The notes under the pieces: model-generated | What the model saw: only the letters and a program-made list of their open reading frames with translations | Database searches by the model: none | What the model was told of the DNA's origin: nothing | From: an uncultured Geobacteraceae bacterium | GTDB lineage: Bacteria; Desulfobacterota; Desulfuromonadia; Geobacterales; Pseudopelobacteraceae | Direction of reading: 5' to 3' | DNA length: 64,000 nucleotides | Assembly: GCA_903939115.1 (NCBI GenBank) | Contig: CAJAFV010000062.1 | Location: forward strand, 1 to 64,000 | In this document: in pieces, positions 35,731-44,876 of the stretch | How positions within the stretch are numbered: position 1 is the first letter of the stretch | How the letters are laid out: each line of letters starts with the position of its first letter | Made by a program: the position numbers and the translations under genes

Positions 35731-36747
35731 ATGAGTATCAGCCCCAAACAACGCCTGCTGGATACCCTGGCGAAGAAAACGGTGGACCGCCCACCGGTAA
35801 TATGCACCGGCGGCATGATGAATTCGGCCATCGTCGATGTCATGACTGCCAGCGGACACACCCTGCCGGAGGCCCATTTTGAGGCCGGACGCATGACCGA
35901 CCTGGCTGGCGACATCCACCGGGATACCGGCTTCGAGAACCTGGGCATTCCCTTCTGCATGACCGTGGAAGCCGAGGTGCTGGGAAGCGAGATCGATTTC
36001 GGCTCCCTGGCCTGCGAGCCGAAAATTGCCCGGGAGTTGTTTTCATCGGTCAAGGATGTCACATTTAAGGATACGGGTAATATGCTGCGTAGCGGACGCA
36101 TTGCCCAGGTGGCGGGCTCTGCCGAGCGGCTTTCACGACTCTATCCCGACCAGCCGGTGATCGGCAGTCTGACCGGGCCGATCAGTACGGCGGCTTCGCT
36201 GGTGGACCCGATGCAGTTCCTCAAGGAGCTGCGTAAGGAGCGCGATTCGGCTCACCGTGTCCTGCAGTACGTCAGCAACTTCCTGATCGGATTTGCCCAT
36301 ACCCTGATCGAGAGCGGTGCGACGGTAATCTGCATTGGCGACCCGACGGCCACCGGTGAAATCCTGGGACCACGCATGTTCGAAGAATACGCTGTCACCT
36401 ACCTCAACAGGATCATTGACGGTATCCATGCCGCCGGTGTGCCGGTGCTGGTTCATATCTGCGGTGAGATGAAGGCGGTCAAACCCTCCATTCCGCAGCT
36501 GCATGCCGATGCCATCAGCACCGACGCCTTTGTCAACTTGAAGCTGCTTAAAGATGAATACCCCCAGCTGACGACTATGGGCAACGTGAGCACGATCCTG
36601 CTGGAGAGCGGTGATCCGGAAAAAGTGGCTCGCCGGACCGAAACCCTGATCCGGGAAGGGATCGATATTATATCTCCTGCCTGTGGCTTAAGCACCTCAA
36701 CCTCTCTGGCTACCATCCGGGCCATGACCAACACAGTAAAATATTGA
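35731..36747 (+). CDS. MtaA/CmuA-type corrinoid methyltransferase (UroD family)
   Basis: A 338-residue protein of the uroporphyrinogen decarboxylase/MtaA family. The zinc-thiol motif is VHICGE (H-x-C) with a distal SPACGL cysteine, as in MtaA, MtbA and CmuA. It would move a methyl group between the corrinoid protein and a thiol or a methylated substrate. In a sulfur island, demethylation of a methylated thiol is a reasonable inference. Preceded by AAGGAG. Confidence 0.88.
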   Translation: MSISPKQRLLDTLAKKTVDRPPVICTGGMMNSAIVDVMTASGHTLPEAHFEAGRMTDLAGDIHRDTGFENLGIPFCMTVEAEVLGSEIDFGSLACEPKIARELFSSVKDVTFKDTGNMLRSGRIAQVAGSAERLSRLYPDQPVIGSLTGPISTAASLVDPMQFLKELRKERDSAHRVLQYVSNFLIGFAHTLIESGATVICIGDPTATGEILGPRMFEEYAVTYLNRIIDGIHAAGVPVLVHICGEMKAVKPSIPQLHADAISTDAFVNLKLLKDEYPQLTTMGNVSTILLESGDPEKVARRTETLIREGIDIISPACGLSTSTSLATIRAMTNTVKY

Positions 36748-36764
36748 GAAGGTAACGATACCGA

Positions 36765-38423
36765 ATGATTACTGCACATTTTCTACCGGCTGACATAACC
36801 GTAAAGGTTGAACCGGGAACCACAATACACGATGCGGCACGGCGTGCGGGGATACTGATCGAAGCGCCTTGTAACGGGGCAGGACAGTGCGGCAAGTGCG
36901 CGGTTTTGGTGCCGACTTACCAGTTGGGGCAATTGGTACTGCATGACCCGTCATATGAAATTGACTCATTGACAAGTCAACTGCTCGCCTGCCACACCGA
37001 ACTGGTTGGCGATGTGACGATTACTGTTCCACAGCTGAAGGAAAACGGCTTGGTGGTCGTTGGGACCGGAATATCACGTGCTGTTGCACGTGCACCTTAT
37101 ATAACACGGGAGTTTGTGTCTGAACGGGGAGAGACCCTGGTTCGAGGCGGAGATGAGGTGCTGGCTGTTGAACCGGGAGATTCAACCGGCATACATGTTG
37201 GAATGATTTTTGATATCGGCACAACCACTCTGGTGGCGGCATTAATTGACCTGCATACCGGCCAGGAGATCGCCTCAGCTTCGGCGCTGAACCCCCAGAG
37301 TCTGCATGCCCAGGATGTGTTGTCACGCATCAGATTTGCATCTACACCGGAAGGGCTTGACCAACTCCAGAGCGAGCTTCTTTTCGTGCTGAACGGTTTG
37401 ACGGACAAGGTATGCGCAGTCGCCGGGATTGAACGTGAGCGTGTGTTTGAGGTCATTTTCAGCGGCAACACCTGCATGCTGCACCTGGCGTCCGGCGTAG
37501 ATCCGTCTCCATTGGGTAAAATTCCGTTTACACCCTCTATTACCGGCGGTTTTCATCTCTCGTCCGAACAGATTGGTCTGCATATCGCTCCCAAAGGAAT
37601 TGTCTATCTGCCTCACATCATCTCGGCCTATGTCGGGGCCGACATCAGTGTCGGTATACTGGCTGCCGACCTGAACAGACTTTCCGGTGTGTCGCTGTTT
37701 ATTGATATCGGCACTAACGGCGAGTTGGCTCTTGCTGTGGATGGGGTGCTGACCGCTTCTGCTACTGCCGCCGGTCCTGCTTTCGAAGGAATGAACATCT
37801 CCTGTGGCATGAGGGCCGCTGACGGAGCGGTCGAGCGCGTGTCGTTCAAGCCTGGCGGCGCCATTGAAATCGGAATTATTGGTGAAACCGAACCTGTCGG
37901 TATCTGTGGCAGCGGACTGATGGATCTGGTTGCCATGCTGATAAAAGAAAAGATCATAGCGAAAAGCGGGCGCTTCGCCACACCTGAAGATACTCCGGTT
38001 CAGCTTCTTGAACGTCTTGAAGGGGAGGGGGCTGGGAGATTATTCCGAATTGCCCCTCAAGTAAGCCTGACCCAGAAGGATGTTCGCCAGGTGCAGCTTG
38101 CCAAGGGCGCTATCCGGGCCGGAATCGAACTGCTTCTGAATCGGGCAGGGGTGGCCTCTGCACAACTCGACCGGATTCTGATCGCCGGTTCATTCGGCTA
38201 CCATTTAAGCGAAGAGAGCCTTCTGATTCTCGGATTACTCCCCCCTGATGCAGTTGGTAAAATCAGCTTTCTCGGCAATACCTCGCGCAGTGGCGGAGAA
38301 CTGCTCCTGTTGAACAGCCATCTGCGTGATGAGCTGGCCGAAATCGTTTCTCAGGTTACCTCTGTTGAGCTTGCAGTTGATCCGGCGTTTGAACGGGTGT
38401 TTGTTGAGGCGATGAAGTTTTGA
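36765..38423 (+). CDS. Reductive activator of corrinoid proteins (RACE, DUF4445 type)
   Basis: A 552-residue protein. The N-terminal 2Fe-2S ferredoxin domain has C36, C42, C45 (APCNGAGQCGKCAVL) and C76. After it comes the ASKHA ATPase part (FDIGTTTLVAALIDLHTG and LFIDIGTNGELAL). Such proteins reduce inactive Co(II) to Co(I) using ATP. It completes the corrinoid methyl-transfer set. About 265 bases follow before the next gene, with a promoter and leader E9. Confidence 0.93.
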   Translation: MITAHFLPADITVKVEPGTTIHDAARRAGILIEAPCNGAGQCGKCAVLVPTYQLGQLVLHDPSYEIDSLTSQLLACHTELVGDVTITVPQLKENGLVVVGTGISRAVARAPYITREFVSERGETLVRGGDEVLAVEPGDSTGIHVGMIFDIGTTTLVAALIDLHTGQEIASASALNPQSLHAQDVLSRIRFASTPEGLDQLQSELLFVLNGLTDKVCAVAGIERERVFEVIFSGNTCMLHLASGVDPSPLGKIPFTPSITGGFHLSSEQIGLHIAPKGIVYLPHIISAYVGADISVGILAADLNRLSGVSLFIDIGTNGELALAVDGVLTASATAAGPAFEGMNISCGMRAADGAVERVSFKPGGAIEIGIIGETEPVGICGSGLMDLVAMLIKEKIIAKSGRFATPEDTPVQLLERLEGEGAGRLFRIAPQVSLTQKDVRQVQLAKGAIRAGIELLLNRAGVASAQLDRILIAGSFGYHLSEESLLILGLLPPDAVGKISFLGNTSRSGGELLLLNSHLRDELAEIVSQVTSVELAVDPAFERVFVEAMKF

Positions 38424-38462
38424 TTGATTCTCTTGGGATGACAGGAATAGGGGAATAACTAA

Positions 38463-38521
38463 TATAATAATGATAGGAATTGTATTTATTTCTTGACAGC
38501 AAAAATAAGTTCTGCTACCTT
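38463..38521 (+). promoter_or_regulatory. Promoter with upstream AT-rich box for leader E9
   Basis: TTGACA at 38493-38498, a 17-base spacer and TACCTT at 38516-38521. The AT-rich box ATAATAATGATAGGAATTGT precedes it, a diverged copy of the TTTGTAGG box. Confidence 0.55.
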
Positions 38522-38582
38522 TTTGAAAATTCGGTGGAAACTATAATCGAGTAATCATAATCTGTACTAATAGCTGAACTAT

Positions 38583-38647
38583 GGCTGACCAGAAAAACTG
38601 GAGGTCAAGACGGAGCGGAAGATCGCTGAGTCTTGACCTCTTTTTGT
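38583..38647 (+). ncRNA. Leader RNA copy E9
   Basis: GGCTGACCAGAAAAACTGGA, then GAGGTCAAGAC...GTCTTGACCTC-like arms and TTTTTG. It ends about 42 bases before the ATPase gene. Confidence 0.9.
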
Positions 38648-38688
38648 TTCTGCCTCTGTCTGGGTCAAAGCTGCCCGAGGTTTTGGTC

Positions 38689-39504
38689 ATGCATGAAGTT
38701 GTTATCGATAACGTCAATTATTTCTACGGCAGCAACTGCGTGTTGCGGGATATTACGTTTACTGCCGAAGCGGGAGATTTTGTCTGCCTTCTGGGGCCAT
38801 CCGGCTGTGGCAAGAGTACACTGTTACGGCTGCTGGCCGGATTAGCCAGGCCGGCATCAGGGGCTATTACCCTTGATGGCGCGGCAATCACCAGACCGGG
38901 GCTTGATCGCGGCGTCGTTTTTCAGGATTACTCGCTGTTTCCCTGGATGACGGCCGGGCAGAATATTGTTCTTGCTCTGGAACAGGCTTTTCCCGGCAGA
39001 AAAAAAGCTGAACACCAGGAAACAGCCTTGGGGTATCTGGAAATGGTCGGGCTTGGCGATTCCTTTGGCAAACTGCCGGGCCAAATGTCCGGAGGAATGC
39101 GCCAGCGGGCGGCAATTGCCAGGGTTTTTGCCATTAATTCGCCGGTATTACTGATGGATGAGCCATTTGGCGCCCTGGACGCTATAACCCGTGCGCGCCT
39201 GCAGGATCTGCTGCTGCAGCTCTGGCAGCAGAATGCGGGTCAGAAAAAAACAGTATTTTTTGTTACCCACGATGTTGAAGAGGCGATCCTGCTTGCCAAT
39301 CGCATAGTTGTGCTGGGGCTTAATCCGGGAAGTGTCAAGGGGGTCTTTGAAGTGGACCTGCCACGACCCCGGGTCCGTCAGGAACTGTATCTCAAAGAAC
39401 CGTTTCTGGTATTACGGGACAAACTGGTGGCGGTGCTTCACGAGAATATACTTTCCGAACTTGACGGCGGTTTGACGGTACGTTCGAGCGGGGAGGGAAT
39501 ATGA
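38689..39504 (+). CDS. NitT/TauT-type ABC transporter ATPase
   Basis: A 271-residue ATPase. Walker A is GPSGCGKST, the signature MSGGMRQRAAIARVF, and Walker B VLLMDEPFGALD. The start is ATG 38689; the longer ORF only reads through leader E9. Its likely permease partner is at 43955, five genes away, with the MetQNI genes lying between them. Confidence 0.9.
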   Translation: MHEVVIDNVNYFYGSNCVLRDITFTAEAGDFVCLLGPSGCGKSTLLRLLAGLARPASGAITLDGAAITRPGLDRGVVFQDYSLFPWMTAGQNIVLALEQAFPGRKKAEHQETALGYLEMVGLGDSFGKLPGQMSGGMRQRAAIARVFAINSPVLLMDEPFGALDAITRARLQDLLLQLWQQNAGQKKTVFFVTHDVEEAILLANRIVVLGLNPGSVKGVFEVDLPRPRVRQELYLKEPFLVLRDKLVAVLHENILSELDGGLTVRSSGEGI

Positions 39505-40277
39505 AACTTTTCAATAAATTTTTAGCGCTCAGTACATGTGCTGCACTTCTTCTCAGTTTGATTTCCGGCACGGGCATGGCGGCATCGGCGAAACCGGTGC
39601 GACTCGGTTACCTTGATAATCCCGGAAGTGTCCTGTGCCAAATTGCAGCTGCAGCAGGGCATTTCAGCGAAGAAGGTTTACAGGTCGAACTGGTCGCATT
39701 TGCAGATTCCGCATCAGGCCTGGCCGCCCTCGAATCAGGTGCCATAGATGTCGGTGCTTTCGCTGTCGGTGACAGTTTACGTGCAATAGCGGCGGGAAAA
39801 GGTTTTCGTCTTATCGCCGGTGGCGGAACGCCGCTACATGGCAATCCGGTTGCAGAACAGAGCAATTCATTCCAGGTTGAAGAAGAGAGTCGTGGCGTCG
39901 TCGTCGTTATACCTCAAAACTGGTCAGTTGCCGAAAAAGGCACCATCATTCAGCTTACGGCGGCATTGATACGGGCCTACCGTACCAGCCGGAATTTCAC
40001 TGCCGTTGCGTCATTGCCAATCGGCAGCAGGCCGGATAGTACGTTCAGGTTCGACCCGAATCCGGACTACTGGAGAGTCGAGAAGATATGGAGCGGGCTC
40101 GGCTTGCAGAATCTCACCATGAAACGCGATTTTCTGGCGAATCATATATACGAAGAAATATATTGCGACGCTCTTGATCGCCTGCTGCTTGGCGATATTG
40201 ATCCAGTTCTGCAACACCTTTTCAGTAAAGCGATATGCACACCCAATTGCTGTCCGGCCAATGCGGCCAAACTCTAA
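39501..40277 (+). CDS. Short NMT1-type binding protein with cysteine-rich tail
   Basis: A 258-residue protein with a signal peptide (LALSTCAALLLSLISGTGMA). It begins like a receptor (VRLGYLDNPGSVLCQIAAAA, then GHFSEEGLQVELV) but the first lobe passes quickly to a second part (VVVVIPQNWSVAEKG), so it is shorter than usual and may have lost about 60-80 residues of the middle region. The C-terminus CTPNCCPANAAKL could bind metal or thiols. It overlaps the ATPase gene by four bases. Confidence 0.75.
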   Translation: MKLFNKFLALSTCAALLLSLISGTGMAASAKPVRLGYLDNPGSVLCQIAAAAGHFSEEGLQVELVAFADSASGLAALESGAIDVGAFAVGDSLRAIAAGKGFRLIAGGGTPLHGNPVAEQSNSFQVEEESRGVVVVIPQNWSVAEKGTIIQLTAALIRAYRTSRNFTAVASLPIGSRPDSTFRFDPNPDYWRVEKIWSGLGLQNLTMKRDFLANHIYEEIYCDALDRLLLGDIDPVLQHLFSKAICTPNCCPANAAKL

Positions 40278-40301
40278 CCGGTTTCTAGGAGGAACTGTCA
40301 C

Positions 40302-41333
40302 ATGAAAAGAAGAATTATTGCGTTAACGATGGTGTTGTCACTGCTGGCGTCCGGCGTCATGGCTGCCACCCTGCCCAAACTCCGTGTCGGCTATGTTCCG
40401 GAACCGGCGCATGGCCTCTATTTTCTGGCCAAAGAGAAGGGGTATTTCACCGAGGAAGGTGTTGATGTCGAGTTGTTCCAATTTGGCAGTTCAGCTGAAG
40501 GATTGGCAGCTGTTAAAGCTGATAAGCTTGATGTCGGAACTTTTGGCACGACAGCACCGATACTGTTTATCACCAAAGGGAGTGAATTTACGTTCATCGG
40601 CGGCATGATGATCGGCGGCCAGGCTATTATCGCCAAGCCTGAACGGTTGGCAGAGCTTGCCGGCAAAGATCTTAAAGTTTACAAGGGGAAGAAGATCGGT
40701 CTGGTGAAACTTTCCACTGGAGACGTTATTTTTAAAGGGGCGCTCAAAAAGGCCGGTATTGACTACAAGAAGGATGTCAACTTCATAGAGTTCGGTACGG
40801 TGAATGCTGTTGTTGAAGCGGTCAATAAGGGGGCCGTGGACGCAGGACTTGTCTACCCGCCACACTTCTCTCTGGCAGAAAAGAATCATGGCCTCAAAGT
40901 TGCTCACTACATTGAAGAGTTCTACCCCGATTATACCTGCTGCCGGATAATTGCCCAGACAGCCAAGGTCAACGCTGATCCGGAGACGTACAAAAAATTT
41001 CTGGCTGCCCTCATCCGCGCCTACAAATTCTATAAAAACAATCCTGAAGAAACGGTACAAATCTATGCCAAAGCTCTCAAGATCGATGCTGATATTATCC
41101 GTAGCGAGACGTACATAAAAAAAGTGGCTGACTCAAATCCCGATCCGCTGAAGAAAGGCATACTTGATTTCTGGAAGCACATCAAGGATGCAGGCTACAT
41201 AACCCAGGACTATCCGCTTGAGAAACATATCAACACGACTCTTTATAAAGAGGCTCTTGATGCGGTCGTCAAGAAGAACCCGAAAGACAAAGTGTATCAG
41301 GACATGTTGGTGTTTTATAAAAAGAACAACTGA
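40302..41333 (+). CDS. NMT1/TauA-type substrate-binding protein
   Basis: A 343-residue periplasmic receptor. Signal peptide IALTMVLSLLASGVMA; then LRVGYVPEPAHGLYFLAKEK and GTFGTTAPILFITKG. A YTCCRI segment is noteworthy because several receptors in this island have paired cysteines. AGGAGG precedes the ATG. Probably works with the ATPase at 38689 and permease at 43955. Confidence 0.9.
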   Translation: MKRRIIALTMVLSLLASGVMAATLPKLRVGYVPEPAHGLYFLAKEKGYFTEEGVDVELFQFGSSAEGLAAVKADKLDVGTFGTTAPILFITKGSEFTFIGGMMIGGQAIIAKPERLAELAGKDLKVYKGKKIGLVKLSTGDVIFKGALKKAGIDYKKDVNFIEFGTVNAVVEAVNKGAVDAGLVYPPHFSLAEKNHGLKVAHYIEEFYPDYTCCRIIAQTAKVNADPETYKKFLAALIRAYKFYKNNPEETVQIYAKALKIDADIIRSETYIKKVADSNPDPLKKGILDFWKHIKDAGYITQDYPLEKHINTTLYKEALDAVVKKNPKDKVYQDMLVFYKKNN

Positions 41334-41380
41334 TACGTGTGAAGTTACTGTTTCACAAATCTATTATGAGGAGAATATCC

Positions 41381-42232
41381 ATGAAAACAAGACAAATACT
41401 GGTTCTATGTGCCACAGCTCTTTCCATGGCCGTAATGGCATCGACATCATTTTCCGCCGCTGAAACTCTCAACTTCGGTGTCGCTCCCGGTCCGTACGGG
41501 GATTTTGTCAAAAAGACACTCAAGCCGGGCCTTGAGAAAAAAGGGTACAAAGTTGAAGTTAAAGAGTTCAGTGATTATGTCCAGCCGAACCTGGCGCTGA
41601 ACAACGGCTCAATCGACGTCAATCTGTTTCAGCACCTTCCGTATCTGGAAAAATTTTCCAAGGATAAGGGGCTGAAGGTTTCTCCCCTCTTTTTCTCAAA
41701 AGCGCCTAAAGAGCCGATCACCATACCGACGGCCGGACTTGGCCTCTATTCCCGTAAAATAAAATCGCTCAGCCAGTTAAAGAGCGGCGATGAAATAACT
41801 CTTGCTAATGACCCTACTAATCTGGCCCGGGCCCTTCGGCTGTTGCAGAAAGAGGGTCTGATCAAGTTGAAGGCTGAGATTGACCCTGCCAAGGCATCAG
41901 AGAAAGATATTGCCGAGAATCCCAGAGGGCTGAAGATTCGTCCTATTGAAGCAGCCCAGATTCCCCGCTCGCTTGATAGCGTCACCATTGCCGTAATTAA
42001 CGGCAACTACGCCATTGCCGCCGGTATTCCGCTTGATTCTGCGCTGATCAAGGAAGAACTTGATGAGAACATGAAGCTCGTTATCGCAGTGCGCACTGAA
42101 GATCTGGGTAAACCGTTCGCCAAAGATATCGTTGCAGTTGTTGAATCAGCGGAATTCAAAACAGCGGCATATAACCCGAAATTTATTTTCAAGGATTTTC
42201 AGTTCCCGACATGGCTGAAAAGCAGGAAATAG
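41381..42232 (+). CDS. metQ: Methionine-type binding protein (MetQ/NlpA family)
   Basis: A 283-residue NlpA-family receptor. Signal peptide LVLCATALSMAVMASTSFSA; then LNFGVAPGPYGDFVKKTLKP. SIDVNLFQHLPYLEKFSKDK and IPTAGLGLYSRKIKSLSQL are family marks. ATG 41381 follows GAGGAGA; the ORF upstream is a chance extension. No lipobox is seen, unlike typical MetQ. Methionine or another thioether amino acid is the probable ligand. Confidence 0.9.
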   Translation: MKTRQILVLCATALSMAVMASTSFSAAETLNFGVAPGPYGDFVKKTLKPGLEKKGYKVEVKEFSDYVQPNLALNNGSIDVNLFQHLPYLEKFSKDKGLKVSPLFFSKAPKEPITIPTAGLGLYSRKIKSLSQLKSGDEITLANDPTNLARALRLLQKEGLIKLKAEIDPAKASEKDIAENPRGLKIRPIEAAQIPRSLDSVTIAVINGNYAIAAGIPLDSALIKEELDENMKLVIAVRTEDLGKPFAKDIVAVVESAEFKTAAYNPKFIFKDFQFPTWLKSRK

Positions 42233-42253
42233 GCGAAGAACGGAATAAAGACA

Positions 42254-43258
42254 ATGATTAATCTGACAGACATACAGGTGCGCTTTGCCGGTACACAGGG
42301 GACGATTGAAGCGGTAAAAGATGTCTCGCTTCATATCGGGCGCCAGGAAATTTTCGGCATTGTCGGCACCAGCGGCGCCGGCAAAAGCACCCTGCTGCGC
42401 ACCATCAATCTGCTGGAACGGCCGACAGGCGGCTCGGTAATAATCGATGGTACCGATGTTACCGGTTTTACGGGGGTGGAGCTGCGTACGCTCCGCCTCC
42501 GTACCGGTATGATTTTCCAACAGTTCAATCTGATTAATGCCAAGTCAGTGTTCGGCAATATAGCGTTCGCCCTGAAAGTTGCCGGTCGGACTAAAGATGA
42601 AATTGCCGTGCGTGTCCCTGAACTGCTGGCGCTTGTGGGGCTTACCGACAAGGAGGATGCCTATCCCGCACAGCTGTCAGGAGGGCAAAAACAACGGGTC
42701 GGCATTGCCCGGGCACTGGCCAACTCACCGCAGGTACTGCTCTGTGACGAGCCGACTTCGGCACTGGACCTGGAAACCACCTCATCGATTCTTGAATTGC
42801 TCAAAGAAATCAATCAGACGCTTGGCATTACCATTGTGATCATTACCCATGAAATGGCGGTGGTAAAAGCAATTTGCGATCGGGTGGCGGTTATGGACGC
42901 CGGGGAAATTGTGGAGGAGGGGGCTGTCTATGACATTTTTGCCAACCCTCAGCATGAATTTACCCGGCAACTGGTTGCCCGTTCACTCAATCTCGATCTT
43001 CCTCAGCGCCTGAGAGAGGAAAACGGTGGACGAATCCTTAAACTGCATTATCGGGGTCACCGTGCAGAAGAACCGGTTATCTCCGAAACGATACGTCGCT
43101 TCGGAGTGCGGGTAAACATTCTGCATGGTCAGATTGAATATATCGGAGGACAGCCGTTGGGTGCTCTGGTGATTTCGCTTGACGGAGATCCGGAGGTTGT
43201 TGAGCACGCGGCTCTCTATATTGGCAGTCAGATAGCCGGATTGGAGGTGGTGCAATGA
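42254..43258 (+). CDS. metN: Methionine ABC transporter ATPase (MetN)
   Basis: A 334-residue ATPase. Walker A is GTSGAGKST, the signature LSGGQKQRVGIARAL, and Walker B VLLCDEPTSALD. A C-terminal NIL domain of about 80 residues (from RILKLHYRGHRAEEP) is the regulatory, methionine-binding domain typical of MetN. It overlaps metI by four bases. Confidence 0.95.
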   Translation: MINLTDIQVRFAGTQGTIEAVKDVSLHIGRQEIFGIVGTSGAGKSTLLRTINLLERPTGGSVIIDGTDVTGFTGVELRTLRLRTGMIFQQFNLINAKSVFGNIAFALKVAGRTKDEIAVRVPELLALVGLTDKEDAYPAQLSGGQKQRVGIARALANSPQVLLCDEPTSALDLETTSSILELLKEINQTLGITIVIITHEMAVVKAICDRVAVMDAGEIVEEGAVYDIFANPQHEFTRQLVARSLNLDLPQRLREENGGRILKLHYRGHRAEEPVISETIRRFGVRVNILHGQIEYIGGQPLGALVISLDGDPEVVEHAALYIGSQIAGLEVVQ

Positions 43259-43917
43259 ATGAAGCCATGCGCGAGATGCTGCAGGACCTGTTAAAAGCCT
43301 TTGGCGAGACGTTTCAGATGGTCGGCATCTCACTGACCCTCTCGATTGTTATCGGCATACCGCTCGGTCTGCTGATGTATGTGACGGACCGGGGGCTTTT
43401 TCTTCAGAACCGCTTTGTCAATGTTGTCGGCGGAATTCTGGTAAACGTCATTCGTTCGGTCCCATTTGTTATTCTGCTGGTTCTTGTGCTCCCGCTGACC
43501 CAGCGCCTTGTCGGCTCGACAATCGGGCCTGCCGCCGCATCGGTCCCGTTATCAATTGCCGCCATAGCATTTTATGCCCGGCTTGTTCAGGTCTCTCTCT
43601 GTGAAGTAAGCCGCGGTGTTATCGAAGCTGCGACCGCATCCGGTGCAACTCCGTTTCAAATTGTTATCCATGTCCTCATACCAGAGTCTCTGCCGGGGCT
43701 GTTGCGAGGCTTGACCGTTACTGCAGTAAGCCTTGTCGGCTATTCTGCAATGGCGGGAATTGTCGGTGGCGGCGGAGTCGGAGATCTGGCAATCCGCTTT
43801 GGTTACTATCGCTATGAAACTAATGTCATGGTTGTTACCGTACTTCTGCTCATTGTTCTCGTACAGGCGGTGCAGTCATTCGGGGACAGTGTTGCCAAAA
43901 AAGTGGATAGAAACTGA
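43255..43917 (+). CDS. metI: Methionine ABC transporter permease (MetI)
   Basis: A 220-residue permease with about five membrane segments. NVIRSVPFVILLVLVLP and the EAA loop IEAATASGATPFQIVIHVLI are typical of MetI. With MetQ and MetN it makes a complete importer. Confidence 0.94.
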   Translation: MNEAMREMLQDLLKAFGETFQMVGISLTLSIVIGIPLGLLMYVTDRGLFLQNRFVNVVGGILVNVIRSVPFVILLVLVLPLTQRLVGSTIGPAAASVPLSIAAIAFYARLVQVSLCEVSRGVIEAATASGATPFQIVIHVLIPESLPGLLRGLTVTAVSLVGYSAMAGIVGGGGVGDLAIRFGYYRYETNVMVVTVLLLIVLVQAVQSFGDSVAKKVDRN

Positions 43918-43954
43918 CGTACAAACAACTAACCGATAGACGCGGGAACCACCT

Positions 43955-44860
43955 ATGAAACTGCTCCTTACCATAGCCAATGCACTGTTTATCCTATTAC
44001 TAACATCACTGGCCTGGCCGACAGCCGTTGATGCCCGGCCCTATTATCTGATCGTCCTTGTGTTGGTCATTCAGGGTATCTATCTGGCGAGAACTCTTCT
44101 TACAGGTGATGAGTCCGCCCGTTCAAGTGCCGGTGATGTCGCTGCGACTGTATACCTGTTCCTGTTGTTCTGGTTTCTTGCTACCGGACGTTTTCTCATT
44201 CTGGACAAGATGCTCTTTCCCAAACCGGAAATAGTGCTGCAACTGTTCGTCACCGAGTTGCCGGATATGCTGAAGGGGTTGGTGAAGTCCCTGATTCTGC
44301 TGGTGAGTGGTTACCTGCTGGCCCTCGGGACAGCGCTTCCTCTCGGTCTGCTGGTAGGGTGGCGGGCGCGTCTGTTCAAGGCGGTCAATCCATTCACCAA
44401 GGTGCTGGGGCCGATTCCCCCGATTGTCTATATCCCGTATGCCATAGCACTGCTTCCGAGCTTTCGGGCAGCATCAATATTCGTGATTTTCATCGGTGCG
44501 TTCTGGCCGATCTTCATTAACACCGTTAACGGCGTTTTCAATATTCCAAAAGGGCTTATAGATTCTGGCCGTGTACTTAACCTGAAAGAGCGGACCATGA
44601 TGTTCCGGGTTATTCTGCCGGGGGCCATGCCGTCAATTTGTACCGGAGCAACCCTGGCACTGGTATTTTCACTGGTCATGCTGACAGCGGCAGAGTTGAT
44701 CGGCGCTAACTCCGGAATCGGCTGGTATGTGAAAAATTTCGCCGATTTTGCCGACTATCCCCGGGTTATTGTCGGGATCATCTTTATCAGTATTGTCGTA
44801 ACTGCAATTACGTGGGGCACCGAACGCCTGGAGCGGCATCTGCTGCGCTGGCGAAATTAA
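43955..44860 (+). CDS. NitT/TauT-type ABC transporter permease
   Basis: A 301-residue permease with a longer N-terminus of extra membrane segments (ANALFILLLTSLAWPTAVDA) than the other permeases here. The EAA-like loop is GRVLNLKERTMMFRVILPGA. It has no adjacent ATPase; the ATPase at 38689 in the same presumed operon is the likely partner. The nifD-like gene follows 16 bases later. Confidence 0.88.
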   Translation: MKLLLTIANALFILLLTSLAWPTAVDARPYYLIVLVLVIQGIYLARTLLTGDESARSSAGDVAATVYLFLLFWFLATGRFLILDKMLFPKPEIVLQLFVTELPDMLKGLVKSLILLVSGYLLALGTALPLGLLVGWRARLFKAVNPFTKVLGPIPPIVYIPYAIALLPSFRAASIFVIFIGAFWPIFINTVNGVFNIPKGLIDSGRVLNLKERTMMFRVILPGAMPSICTGATLALVFSLVMLTAAELIGANSGIGWYVKNFADFADYPRVIVGIIFISIVVTAITWGTERLERHLLRWRN

Positions 44861-44876
44861 GGAAGGAATTTCTACT

